From: Balanoglossus misakiensis
Lineage: Eukaryota > Hemichordata
Assembly: GCA_040954595.2 (NCBI GenBank)
Contig: CM082594.2
Coordinates: forward strand, 992,001-1,056,000
DNA length: 64,000 nt
Direction of reading: 5' to 3'
The first letter of the stretch is position 1. Each line of letters begins with the position of its first letter. Under the pieces are notes generated by a model that saw only the letters and a program-made list of their open reading frames with translations, ran no database searches and was not told the DNA's origin. Both the position numbers and the translations under genes were made by a program. This document shows, piece by piece, positions 10,912 to 22,326 of this stretch.

Positions 10912-10929
10912 TGGTGGCAGCGGTGGGAT
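10912..10929 (+). promoter_or_regulatory. Primer-binding site complementary to tRNA-Leu
   Basis: TGGTGGCAGCGGTGGGAT is exactly complementary to the 3' end, CCA included, of metazoan tRNA-Leu of the AAG/UAG type as I remember it (ATCCCACCGCTGCCA plus CCA). The position directly after the LTR fits minus-strand priming of an LTR retrotransposon. Confidence 0.8.
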
Positions 10930-11365
10930 TTAACATTAATGTTGCATGTTTCGGCCCAGTAGCTGTGACGTTTTATTTGGCATTGATCGTGGCAGGAAAC
11001 AATTCTCCACCAACTACTTGCCTGTAAGCGTCGCGGTTGCAATACAAGTGTGTGTCACTCGCTCGTCCGACATTACATTTAATTTGACAATCAAATCTTT
11101 GCGGCAGAAATTTTGTGGACAGTATAGACTGGCATTTCTTGGGCACTGTACTCCTTACAGGACTGACTTACTCGCATAATTATTTGTGTGTAAGGGAGTC
11201 GGGTGACAGTCGACGTGTCCACACTAAATCTTTCAAAAAAACAAAAACAAAACCCGTATACAGGGCAGTAGGACCGAGTGACACAGGACACGGAAATGTT
11301 GGTGTCTTACTTGAGTCTTGGGAATTTCTTTTGTCGGTGGCATTATACCCCTGCCAGAGATCACG

Positions 11366-12879
11366 ATGGCAGATGAGTCAGTGGATAGTAGAGTTGTTAC
11401 GTTTAAAAGTGAAGCAAGTGTAGGACATGAGTCAGATGGAAGTAGGGGCAAAGCTGTTGAAGAGAACAACAGTACAGTGGGCGCGGGGGCCATAGGGGGC
11501 AAGGGGCCCACCCCGAATGAACAGCTGCAGGAGGAAATATCACAGTTAAAATCTCTGCTGCTGAAAGAACAAGTACAAAGACTTGCTCTTGAAAAACAAA
11601 TTCAGCGTTCAGACTTGCTTACGCAACTGAAAGAAAATATCAGCGGTTCTTCGCCAGGCAGTCAAATTTGACCCCTGACAAGTCAAACAGTGTGGAGGGT
11701 AGAATGTACACACTACCAACACCTGGTAAAATAAAACATGGGATAGTGACAAGCACTCCAAAGATAGTCCAGGGTAATCAGAATAATGGAGATTCTCCAA
11801 TAGGGTCTGCCAATAAAACACCACTGGCCAATACAATCGGTGCAGGCAGTGGTACACAAGTGGGAGGTTACAATTTGACATCCCCCAAAGGCATCAGAAG
11901 TGGTAATTTTGACTTGTGTTACACACCGTCAAACAGAACACCCTCAAATGATATTTCTTCAATGGGTACCAATAAATCGATTAAATCACAAATAAAACCT
12001 GATCGCTATGATGGTACAGACATATGGAGGGACTACAAAACACACTTTGAAATATGTGCTCAGCTAAATAACTGGGATGAATGGGAGAAAATTCAGTATT
12101 TGCAGATTGCATTGAAGGGCCCTGCATATAAGCTGTTGACTACTGCGAAGCGTAGTGGATTAACGTATAATTCACTCTGCGATATGCTTGAACATAGGTT
12201 TGGTACCGAAGGTCGGGATGACATGTACCGCTTGACGTTACGCAAGCGAACCCGACAACCTGAGGAATCTTTAAGGGGGTTAGCCCAAGATATGAGAGAA
12301 CTAGTGAGTTTAGGGTACCCACAAGCTGTTGGCCCTATGTATGACCGACTTTGCATTGAGTACTTTTTTAATTCACTGACCGATACTCATTTGCGACGTG
12401 CAGGTAATGAGAAAGGGCGACGTGATGGTGTAAGTTTTGATGAGGTTGTTAGAGCAGCTGTTTGTGAAGAGAGTTTTCAACAAGCAGAAAGAGTCAATGA
12501 TTCTAACAGTACTAATGACCCTGTGAAACGGACACATGGTAAACATACTTGTGAAGTAAATGTGTCTTCAGTAAGTGGAAGTGGGTCAACAACTGGGAAC
12601 TCTGCTGGAGAGGCTTTGTCACTTCTCAACAAAACCATGAAACAAATGACCGATACAGTAGTTGAGAAACTCTCAGAATTACAGACAGAAATAAAATCAC
12701 ATGTTGGGACCAGAGACCAAACTGTAAGGGACAAGAGAACAGATAGAACTCCCAGTAGTGTTACATGCTGGCGATGTGGACAAATGGGGCACCTTCGCAG
12801 GGTTTGTCCAGTGCCAAGTAGGCCTATCGATTCGGGAAACGGCAAAAGACTGGTTGGGTGGCCCAACAACCAGTCTTAG
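11366..12879 (+). pseudogene. gag: Gypsy gag (capsid and zinc knuckle), one frame change
   Basis: The first frame starts at ATG 11366 (MADESVDSR) and runs to a TGA at 11669-11671. It ends in a leucine-rich, probably coiled-coil stretch (EEISQLKSLLLKEQVQRLAL). Coding then continues one frame back from about 11668 to 12879, with a capsid-like region (PDRYDGTDIWRDYKTHFEIC ... WEKIQYLQIALKGPA ... LCDMLEHRFG) and a CCHC knuckle CWRCGQMGHLRRVC near 12766-12810. No canonical slippery heptamer lies at the junction, so an inactivating indel or sequencing error is more likely than programmed shifting. The capsid forms virus-like particles around element RNA in this family. The 0.4-kb leader between PBS and ATG shows nothing else. 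Confidence 0.85.
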
Positions 12880-14120
12880 GAAAGGGGCCCACAGTTGTAA
12901 GGTCAAATGATACCAATTGGGCAAAACCTGGGGTGCGTTCTTCGAAAACTCAGATTGAAAATCCACAGGACAGTTTGACCTCAGGTCACAAACAGGCCTT
13001 GTATGTTAATGCCGTTATAGGGGGAGAAAGGGGAAGCTTTCTCATTGATACAGGAGCCACTGATTCAGTTATCTCAACACATTTTTATGACCGCATGGTG
13101 ACCAACCACAAACCACAGTTACGCACTCTGAATGCTGAAGTCCGACAAGCTGATGGCACACCATTAAATGTACATGGTTTCACTAGTATGACTATAAGTT
13201 TAGGGAATCAGGCAGCTACAGCACCAGTTTTCGTGGCTAGGCTACAAAATGATGGCCTGTTGGGTATGAGTTTTCTCTCCGCCTTGGGTTGCTTAGTGGA
13301 CACTCAAAGGGGCAAATTAATTATAGGGGAAGAAAGGATTGTCTGTCATAAGGAGATTGTTAGGCCATTCATTTGTAGGCTAATGGTAGAGGTGGGAACC
13401 GAGATCCCACCGGGTTGTGAAGTGATCATTCCTACTCGTATGTCACGTAAACCATGTAAAGGCGAAGCCGGGTATAAATCAGCAGCCGAGGGGTATACTA
13501 GAACACATGTATCAGTGATTCATTCCTCTCAAATTGAGATCCCGATGTTTGACACGGCCCAAACTGACTTGACTGACATTGCAATTGTTGAACCAGTGAA
13601 GGGGGAGACGTTGATCGGGAGAGGGTTAGTTGCCTGTAAGGCCTTAGTAGACCCAAGGGAAACTTGCCTCCCTGTTAGGGTGTTGAACATAGGGGAGGAA
13701 ACTACATGTGTAAAACCTCGGGAAACTGTTGGGCTGCTGCGCGTAGATTCGAATGGGGGTGAAATCAATTCCTTCCTATCTGGCACTATGTTTGAGGATG
13801 TCCCCACGATTGATGAGAATTTAAAAGAGATGGGAACTGATATTGTTCAAGTCCCACAACATCTCAAAGGGCTATATGAAAAAAGCTGTAGACATTTGAA
13901 TAGTGGACAGCGAACAAAAGTTGCCAAACTGTTAAAGAACTATGCGGACGTATTTAGCAGCGGAGACTATGACATTGGTCGCACTAAGATAATTAAACAT
14001 GAAATAAATACAGGTAATGCCCCACCAATTAGACAGGCTCCTTACCGTGCTCCTATCTGGAAGCAGAAGGAGATTGATAGGCAGGTCAAAGATCTGTTAG
14101 AGCGTGAATTAATACAATAA
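12858..14120 (+). pseudogene. pol: Gypsy pol, 5' part: aspartic protease and start of RT, truncated
   Basis: The frame overlaps the end of gag by about 20 bp in the -1 register and has no ATG at its start, the usual arrangement for pol made by frameshifting. The protease has the active-site block FLIDTGATDSVIS (13039-13077) and the second motif GLLGMSFL. Further on is the linker with LNSGQRTKVAKLLKNYADVF and the beginning of the RT region (IKHEINTGNAPPIRQAPYR, KDLLERELIQ). Reading stops at TAA 14118-14120, exactly where RT motif 1 should begin. RT, RNase H and integrase are absent and unrelated sequence follows. The element is therefore a 5' fragment. Its relation to the 3' fragment at 61-64 kb cannot be judged, because the two share no region. 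Confidence 0.88.
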
Positions 14121-14264
14121 GCTGCGTTGATAATAGCTCATGTTGCATTTCCACACACCCGAACTTGTGAGATAGCGTTTCTTGTGATTACGGAAAGTGC
14201 GCGCTGCCAAACTCTGGCGGCAGCCTGGACACTGCTGCCGATAACCTTGGCGAGACTTCGGCAT
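14107..14264 (-). pseudogene. Possible first exon with a Cys/His motif, transposon-like
   Basis: On the minus strand an ATG at 14264 opens a short, basic reading frame of about 50 codons beginning MPKSRQGYRQQCPGCRQSL and continuing ARTFRNHKKRYL. The C-x2-C ... H arrangement resembles N-terminal zinc-finger exons of some animal DNA-transposon proteins. A G/A-rich 5' leader precedes it up to about 14350. It abuts the truncated pol, so it may belong to whatever sequence cut the Gypsy element off. I cannot name a family. Confidence 0.25.
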
Positions 14265-14481
14265 TTCGGTGGTGAATCTGGGGAAAGTGTTGCGGCTGAT
14301 TTTGAGATTCTGTGCGTGTTTTACGTTTGGAACGGCGGTCTAGTGGGTTGAAATACCAAACTAACAAACATTGATCCGACCTCCTAGGTGGCCCTTTTAA
14401 AAGTTTATAACTGAGCGGGCTCGTCCGGCAGCCCAATTTAACAAATTACAACTAAGATAAGGGGTTACACATGTTCACACC

Positions 14482-15058
14482 TTGACCCATAAAAGCGAGT
14501 CACATCCTCTCAGAAAACACCATTCTGAACGAAAACACCATCACTGTAACTCACTCCTGTATGGTCTCCCAGAAAACACAATCGCCCTACTTCAAAGAGC
14601 TCAGAATACTTCAGCCAGAATAGTCATGCGCACTAGGAAATTCACGCCAATCACTCCAGTTCTTGCCCAGCTCCATTGGTTACCAGTTCGTCTCAGGATC
14701 GACTACAAAATTTTGTTGATAACGTTCAAAGTTATCCAAAACCAGACTCCAGCTTACATCAGTGATCTACTGCAGCCATACACTCCCACTCGTACACTGC
14801 GTTCATCCACCAAGAAACTTTTAACATGTACAACCTACAAAAACAAGACTTATGGCGGCCGTGCCTTCTCCTATGCAGCCCCTAAACTGTGGAACGCACT
14901 ACCTCTTGACATCAGGGAATCAACAAACCTGGAGACTTTCAAAAGAAAACTGAAAACTCATATGTTCGAAAGAGCATACAGTGTGGTTTAACCATGAGCG
15001 TCATTGGGCAACATTTCTTTTTGGATTTTGGCGCTATATAAACTTTGTTGATTGATTG
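14482..15058 (+). mobile_element. CR1/L2-type non-LTR retrotransposon, 3' end
   Basis: The frame 14482-14991 is the C-terminal tail downstream of the RT of CR1/L2-clade elements. It has the order LLQRAQNTSARIVMRTRKF, TPVLAQLHWLPVRLRIDYKI, PAYISDLLQPYTPTRTLRSS, AAPKLWNALPLDIRESTNLE and FKRKLKTHMFERA. A short 3' UTR ends in GGCGCTATATAAACTTTGTT followed by TTGATTGATTGA at 15047-15058, the short tandem 3' terminus typical of these elements. Everything upstream (endonuclease and RT catalytic core) is missing, which is the usual 5' truncation from incomplete target-primed reverse transcription. Confidence 0.88.
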
Positions 15059-16418
15059 AAGATAGAACGGAGAGTGTCCTCTCGTCACCCTTGCAACGCA
15101 GCATGCCGAAGGGTAACAATTTGCTAGAAAAAGTTCTGGAGGAATTGAGAAAAGCCCGCGAAGACCGAAAGATGTTGCTGGAGCGGATTTCAGCAATGGA
15201 ATCAAACAGGAGTGACGCGGGGGCGCCAAGGAAACGAAGAGCGCTTCTTATCCCAATAGGGTGTGCTGTAAGTTAAATTGTACACGTTTCTTGTTCATGC
15301 TCTGGCACCGTAATTCAAGTTTAAATCATTCTTTCCTGTAATAGACACATGATTAGAAACGAGTTACACCATTTTGTCACTAAAACTATGTTTGCATGTA
15401 GATTTTCTGTTGCTTGTAAATTTATCCTGTCAACTCTTATTTTCATGTTTCAGAATGCTGTGCACGAAGTCTATCGAGAATTGTTGAAAACGGACTTCGA
15501 AGGATTTAATTTACCAATGGGTGAGTAAACATTATGCACATAGCATATTGTAATCACTTTTGATTGTCTCTTTTATTTTATGAAAATGTGATATAAATAT
15601 ATCGCGTGAATCCGGGATGTGAATCAATGATACCATAAACACAAAACTGTTTGCATGACTTCCACAACTGCAACTATGAGTAAAATGGTGATGTAGTATG
15701 TATGTAGTATGTATGGGATTAAATATAGGTGGAACTTGGGACGAGTCATTAATTCTATGTCCATTTCACTTTTCTAAACAGGTGCAATGTGAATTCTACT
15801 AACAACCAAACCACCATTGGTAAATTAGTAGTAGAAGTTCAAGCATCCTATGGGAGGAATAAGTGGGAGAGAGCTGTCATAAAAGGTATTTAAAACTTTA
15901 TGAAGGAAATGCGACGTTTTGTAACCGTTGAGTAGTTTTACCTTTGTTTTGGGGGCATTATATATGTCAGAGGGTGTTTACAACCGGATTGTCAACATTC
16001 AGTGTATTTTCCTAGTTAGAAAGCTGCTTCTGCAATAGGGTACAACAATTACAATTTAATACGTTTGAATTGCTTATAATTGATAAGATAACATTGTCTC
16101 CCTTTCATATCATAGAAGCCTGCAAGAGATATTACAAAAGTCTGCGACTATCACAGCTCCGAGAGTGCTGGAGAAGACAGCCAGGCAAGCGCGGGGTCCA
16201 AGAGAACTAGAAAAAGGCTGCCATGGGAACGAAAAGAGCTGAAACGATGCAAAAAGGCTTGGGACGACTGCTTTTTGAAGACCTGTTCGAGGGCGTCCAA
16301 GAGAATGTTGGTCGAAGTAGAGACCAGCGACACCTTTTCGTCGAGAGAAATACCGGCAGGGGCACCAAAGTGGGCTGTCAGGGTACGGGGAAATTTGTCA
16401 GATAATACAAGCAATTAG
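15053..16418 (+). pseudogene. Decayed multi-exon gene of unknown family, with poly(A) signal
   Basis: Four blocks with GT-AG borders: exon a to 15267 (donor GTAAGT), exon b 15454-15520 (acceptor TTTCATGTTTCAG, donor GTGAGT), exon c 15782-15885 (acceptor CTAAACAG, donor GTATTT) and exon d from 16116. Exon a encodes a charged helix (LLEKVLEELRKAREDRKML) and joins exon b in frame (NAVHEVYRELLKTDFEGF). Exon c is open only in a phase that does not match exon b (GKLVVEVQASYGRNKWERA) and joins exon d in frame (EACKRYYKSLR). About 30 bp into exon d coding shifts frame again and continues to TAG 16416-16418 (PWERKELKRCKKAWDDCFLK). Two frame breaks suggest a dead copy. The KWERAV..AC..YY.SLR pattern is loosely like BEN-domain or transposon-derived DNA-binding proteins; this is a weak guess. 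Confidence 0.45.
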
Positions 16419-16448
16419 ATTTATGTATATATTTTGTTTTCGTTTATT

Positions 16449-16454
16449 AATAAA
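16449..16454 (+). terminator. Poly(A) signal AATAAA
   Basis: AATAAA in TTATTAATAAAGGTG, about 30 bp after the stop codon of the preceding four-exon gene remnant. Confidence 0.5.
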
Positions 16455-16498
16455 GGTGTGTATTTTGGCTATAAAAAATTATGTTTTTTTTTTACTTA

Positions 16499-16541
16499 CC
16501 CCCCCCCCCCCCCCCCCCCCCCCCCCACACACACACTATTT
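16499..16541. repeat. Poly(C) run followed by (AC)n
   Basis: About 28 consecutive C, then CACACACACAC. The length of such a run is unreliable in assemblies. Confidence 0.9.
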
Positions 16542-18770
16542 TTTGTGGGTACAAACAAAAATCACACCCACTCCCTGAAAATTGTATTTCTACCTGTTTG
16601 TCATTCCGGGCAAATTCCCGAGTTTGGCAATACTATGTATGCCGATGCCTGATGAAATCCAACATTCAAAACTGTTCCAACGTTTTTTTTTTTACGACTG
16701 GAAAATCTTAAAATCTGACTTTGAATACCATCCCAGTAGCACCCATAGGGAGACTTCCAAGGAGGTGATAATTAAGTGTTTGTTGACACACATTAGCGAA
16801 CAAAGACTTGCTTGGTCCATATCTATTGCAGCTGTTTGTTTGAAAAGATCAACTATGGCACTGTTATATCGAAAAGGGCTTCTTTCATTGGTCGGCCTCC
16901 ACACAGGTCTCGTACCGTTTGAGGCAATCGCCGATGGGGCCCCCAACAGAGACAATGAGAGTAGTCCCCAACAGCGACCTACGGCCGGCGGCCTCAAAGG
17001 CCTAAGCCAACAACGTTACGTCTCCCTATTGCCATGGTTGTACCGAATCTAATTTCTCTCCGCAAATCGTCATGTGAATTAATTCACGTCACTGACGACA
17101 TTATCGTGTGATTTTCTTGTTGAATTTTTCAGCACAGCTCAAACCCAAGTTATTCAGGGAACGTGTTCTCGTAGCTGTTCACACTGTTAGGAGAACATGT
17201 GGTTCCGGTTGCTTTTCCCAAATGAATTTATACCGAAGCGAAGCCCATGTCAATTTTAGCAGCGTTACTTTCAAATGTGCACAGAGCCCGAGCGTAATCT
17301 ACGTACTAAATAATAATTTCTACCGCCACACACACTCGATCAACTCCTCATTATCACTGACGCGACGCGACTGTCGTGGCAGACGAGCGGCGGTTGTAAG
17401 GTATCTTTAGCCGTAGCTAACGACACAGCGGCCGCATTTTTTTCACCCAATTCCAATAGACCAGAACATCGTGGGCTTCAGTTCGTTGTTTTCACAAAAA
17501 ACCTTAACAAATTCTGTGAGTAGATGCTTTAGCAAAGAATCGCAAAAGCATACCAACTTCTCGCCTACAGCTCAAAGTTGCACGGCTCCGCGAAAACCAC
17601 TGGTATACGATGACTTCAAACTAATGGGATTATATATAATACACCAAACGTTTCTTGAACCAAAACTATATGTTGAGGAAAGTAAAGCACCGACTGTAAA
17701 GATACCCGCAGAGGGAACAGTGTGTTCATTTTTTTGAATAAAAATATTTCAGAAACCATTAACGACAACTCCGCAACAATGGAGTGATCAAAGCCTCTTG
17801 CGCCCTTTGTTGCCTGTTTCACGAAGTTTGTCAAGGCTCGTCTTCATGTGACAGGAAGTAGTTCAGGCCTGTATCGCACGAGTGGCGACCAGGTTGAGTG
17901 GCGACAATCACAAACGCCAGTGATAATAAAGGAGTTAATCAGTCATGAAAACTTGTGTTCCTGGTTACATTATCGTTTCTCGCTTATGACTACACATCTT
18001 CCGACTCGAAAATACTAGTAATGTGATCTTTTTAATTTGTTCGAGTTTTCTGTAGGCCTATATTAGTCTGGGTTGCCGACGTCGACAGTGATTGACTTAA
18101 ACATATATAGAATACCAGTATGAAAAGTTTATTTTATCGACACTACGAACCCAACGCAACTTTTAAAATTCTGTAAGTAATTGCGGTGCCGACTTTGGAA
18201 AGGCAAAAAATAGGAAGGAGAAAATGATGTAGAATTCAAACGAACACATGTATGTCCGCGTCCGTTTGTCATTTTAACGATGTTCGTAGAGTTGTCTTTC
18301 CATGGTTCAGGTCCTAAATAGTCTCAATCCCGACTGGCGTGTTTTTCGCTAGCACGTTTGTCCGGATTCCAGACTGGGTCCTATATATACAACGGTATTG
18401 TCTCAAGCCCGTCGCTCCATGTAATGTATCTCCATGGTTTATTTCGGAAAGCCAAAACATTTTTCTCGGAGAGCATCTTTTAAAAAACGGAGTGTCTATT
18501 GACAGGCGCGTGTCAATACCCAGTGCGTAGGTGGCCGGCTATTGACACGCGAGGACTTTATTCTCAAATAATTGCCGATTTTTGAAAACCAAAGCACATA
18601 TCACATAGTCCATTAAATGATTCGTCTTTTCTTCCCCGAAAATGAGATGAAACGAAGTGCAAAATTCCGAAAGTCAAAGCGTATGTCATAGTTCTTCCAC
18701 CCGTTCTACGCGTGTACGCCTAGCGCCTGCCGATTCTAAGCTTATATCCTGACCGTGACACGGGAGAATT
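16542..18770. other. No gene recognised
   Basis: Short open frames only, none with a recognisable domain. TTGAATTTTTCAG|CACAGC at 17121-17139 looks like a splice acceptor but no partner donor or open reading frame supports it. A small inverted repeat at 18497-18518 is listed separately. Confidence 0.5.
18497..18518. repeat. TATTGACA/TGTCAATA inverted repeat
   Basis: TATTGACA-GGCGCG-TGTCAATA, followed 21 bp later by a third half-copy (CTATTGACACGCG at 18539-18551). It could be a protein-binding site or the remnant end of an inverted-repeat element. Confidence 0.6.
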
Positions 18771-18774
18771 AAAT

Positions 18775-19495
18775 TTTTTTTACCGCTAATTTTCACATGC
18801 CCCCCTTCCGAACTGCCAATATTTTCAAATCCCCCCCTTCCGAACTGCCAAAATTTTGAAATCCCCCCCCCCCATTTTTTTTCACAAAGCAAAACACATC
18901 ACCTATCTATCTTGTAAAAAGAAAAAACAGCGCTCCCATGAAAAGAATTTGAAACTGATGTTTCCCCTCATCAGTGGGTATTAAAACTGAACATTGTTTT
19001 TATTTTTTAAGTACACATATTTGTATTCTGTGTTGGGAGACATTGTAAACCGAGAATTGAAGGGGGTGGGTTTTTTCTAAAAAAATTATAAAATACAGAG
19101 CTCAAAGCTGCATTTTAATGAACCCGGCAAAAGCAAATTAACTCAACTACCGGTATGTTGGGGAGGACAAATTTAACCGTCGGCGCTCAATGTCATCATG
19201 GAGTGGGGCAAGTCCCTTGACCTGGGACACTAGATAAACCAGTCAATGATTGAAAGGTGTTGATGAATGGAGGGGGTGGGTGTAGGAGGGGGTGTCCCCC
19301 TCCCACATTAGAAAATTTTGTAAAATAAAGGGCGCGAAACTGCATTTTTGTGGACTCAAAATAAATATTTAGTCGTTAAAGTTTTCAAGTCCCCCCCTTT
19401 CAGTCCCTAAATTATTTCAAATCCCCCCTTACATAACCTCAATTTTTTCAAATCCCCCCCCTCAATTCTCCTGCCCCCCCCCTCCAGAGGTGTTT
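18775..19495. repeat. G/C-homopolymer dispersed repeat, another copy
   Basis: C-rich runs (18798-18880, 19389-19490) enclose blocks shared with 41840-42180 and 57880-58210: AATTAACTCAACTACCGGTA-like, GGGGAGGACAAATTTAA, GGGGGTGGGTGTAGGAGGGG, TTAGAAAATTTTGTAAAATA and AGGGCGCGAAACTGCA. No coding potential. Confidence 0.6.
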
Positions 19496-19954
19496 GTGAA
19501 TGCAGCCTAAGCTAAATTTCTAGTTGCTTGCAACTTACGTAGGCATACGTGTATGTCTATAAACGTTCGTGACCTTTTTATTTTGCTAAAACTCACACAC
19601 AACTCGTGAAAAAGTTCATATTTTAGCTAGGACTATACTGTTTTTGTGTTTGTTTTTTTTGCCGGCGGGGGCATTGCTGTACCAAAACATGCATGCTACA
19701 CGTTTTATCCGATTAACGAGGGTTATTTAGAAATGTTTCCGAGCGATTCCCCGTGCGTATAAGCTAAGATCCGTTGTTCTGATTGGCGTCGGTTATCAGA
19801 CGAAACCGTCTCATTTCTGCTGAACGGAAATGCGGCATATAAGCGGACGGTTCTGTGAAGGTCACGCAAGACGGTTACATAACGGGAAACCTGTGTGACC
19901 GCAACATAAACGGCACAGTTAGGTCTGACTTAAACGCAACTTTTCATGCAGTGC

Positions 19955-21143
19955 GTTTCAAACACCGAAGTTAGTTGGGGGCACGGCCTGCAGTACTGCC
20001 GGGTAAGCTGACATCGGCGTACCGCATATAATGTAGGGGGGTAGGGGGAACAGAACGGTTCAATACTACATTTATTAGATATCAGCTAATTTTGGACAAT
20101 CATCTAAAATCTAAATCATTTTTTTATATTTGGATATCTGATAATGTATGAAATTTCCATTATATGTAAAAATGGTGCTGATTATAAAAAAATGCACTCT
20201 GAATGAGCTGATTTAATACAAAATTGCGTTTTATTCGTTTTTGCACAAAAAAGGGCATTTTTAGGAAAAACATTCTTTATTGTTTTAATTCGGTGACCTG
20301 ATCATATATAAACAATTGCTTGTATGTTAAAAGTGTTTATGACTCTTAAAAGCAGTGACACTGGCGGCATTCAACACGAAAATAACAATTTTAGCCACAT
20401 TTTGGTCAAAAATGGTAAATTTTTGAAAATTACGAAAAATAACTGTTTTCTACATTTTCGGTAATCTGATGGAGTATAGAATGCTCTTCGTATGTATATA
20501 TCAATACAATTTCCACAAAAGACCGTCTAATTTGGCTCACTGCAGACAAAATTGCGTTTTAACAAATTTTCCTTGAAAATGTCATTTTTAGAAAAAAAAA
20601 ATAAAAAAACCTTTGTTCTTCGAATTTGGTGCCCTGATCATATATGACATGTTGATTGTATGTTAAAAACCCGTACCACTCCAAAAATGCAGAGATATTG
20701 ACGGAATTCAAGAAAAAATAGCCATTTTGGCCATATTTTGACAAAAATGGTAAATTTTTAAAAAAATCATAAAAAATTAACTCTTTTCTTCATTTTCGGA
20801 AATATTATGGAGCATGAAGTGTCGTTCTCTTGTAAAAAGTGCTGCAAAATCCAGAAAAGGCGGTATAATTTGAATCACCCAAGACAAAATTACCATTTTC
20901 GACTTTTTTTCGAAAAATTGTCTTTTTTACAAAAAAAATAAGAATAAATTCTTTTCTTAGTTTCAAACGGGTAGAGATACTTTCCACACGGGTTTTCTAA
21001 CATTGAATTCCCGTTCATCAACTCAGATTTCCTACAGCATAAGTCGGCTAAAACCTTGACACTCTAGAGCGGAAACAGTTGCACACTGGTAACGTTGAAC
21101 AAGTCGATTTTTCTACGGCCTGGCTCGGTTAAATCTCCGTCAC
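19955..21143 (-). repeat. A/T-rich core element, copy C (inverted)
   Basis: Reverse complement of copies A and B: begins in CGTTTCAAACACCGAAGTTAG, passes the G run near 20035-20048, and ends at TCTCCGTCACATTAG with the last 80-bp-type unit at its right side. It lacks the 377-bp insertion (site reads TCCAGAAAAGGCGGTATAAT), supporting the empty-site reading in copy B. Confidence 0.8.
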
Positions 21144-21251
21144 ATTAGTCCTGTTTCAAAATGACCTACATTACACGTCCTATACACATGTATTACATGT
21201 TCTGATTGGTTTATCCGCTTCTCTAAGGTCCACTTGCGGCACGCTGATTGG

Positions 21252-21460
21252 AGGGACCTTGTAGGTTAGGTCTTATTACTATGCATTATTCACTTTACAG
21301 CTCCCTGATTGGTTAACGTGTCAGTCTGGTCCCCCGTGTGTTCACTGCCTCATTATACAGGACCTTGTAGGTTAGGTCTTATTAATATGTATTTATTCAC
21401 CATACAGCTCCCTGATTGGTTAATGTGTCAGTCTGGTCCCCCATGTGTTCACTGCCTCAT
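21252..21460. repeat. 108-bp direct duplication leading into the satellite
   Basis: GGACCTTGTAGGTTAGGTC to TTCACTGCCTCATTA is present twice in tandem (from 21252 and from 21360) with about 90 percent identity by eye. The second copy runs without a gap into the first satellite monomer (TTAACCAGGCCAGG). Confidence 0.8.
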
Positions 21461-22326
21461 TAACCAGGCCAGGGTGGCCAGTGTCGTGCCCATTATTTTT
21501 GAGTGTTTGGTGGGGTCAACCTTTGCGTCAACCTTAACCAGGCCAGGGTGGCCAGTGTCGTGCCCATTAATTTTGAGTGTTTGGTGGGGTCAACCTTTGC
21601 GTCAACCTTAACAAGGCCAGGGTGGCCAGTGTCCTTCCCATTAATTTTGAGTGTTTGGTGGGGTCTACCTTTGCGTCAACCTTAACCGGGCAAGAGTGGC
21701 CAGTGTCATGCCCATTAATTTTGAGTGTTTCGTGGGGTCAACCTTTGCGTCAACCTTTACCGTGCCAGAGTGGCCAGTGTCGTGCCAATTAATTTTGAGT
21801 GTTTGGTGGGCCGGGTCAACCTTTGCGTCAACCTTAACCCGGCCAGAGTGGCCACAGTGTCGTGCCCATTAATTTTGAGAGTTTGGTGGGGTCAACCTTT
21901 GCGTCAACCTTAACCAGGCCAGGGTGGCCAGTGTCATGCCCATTAATTTTGAGTGTTTGGTGGGGTCAACCTTTGCGTCAACCTTAACCAGGCCAGGGTG
22001 GCCAGTGTCGTGCCCATTAATTTTGAGTGTTTGGTGGGGTCAACCATTGCGTCAACATTAATTAACCAAGCCAGGGTGGCCAGTGTCGTGCCCATTAATT
22101 TTGAGTGTTTGGTGGGGTCAACCTTTGCATCAACCTTAACCAGGCCAAAGTAGCCAGTGTCGTGCCCATTAATTTTGAGTGTTTGGTGGGGTCAACCTTT
22201 CCGTCAACCTTAACCAGGCCAGAGTGGCCAGTGTCGTGCCCATTAATTTTGAGTGTTTGGTGGGGTCAACCTTTCCGTCAACCTTAACCAGGCCAGAGTG
22301 GCCAGTGTCGTGCCCATTAATTTTGA

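Noticed and set aside
11641-11671. Programmed -1 frameshift inside gag
   Set aside because: The junction has no slippery heptamer in the right register, and a shift in this part of gag is not usual; an indel is simpler.
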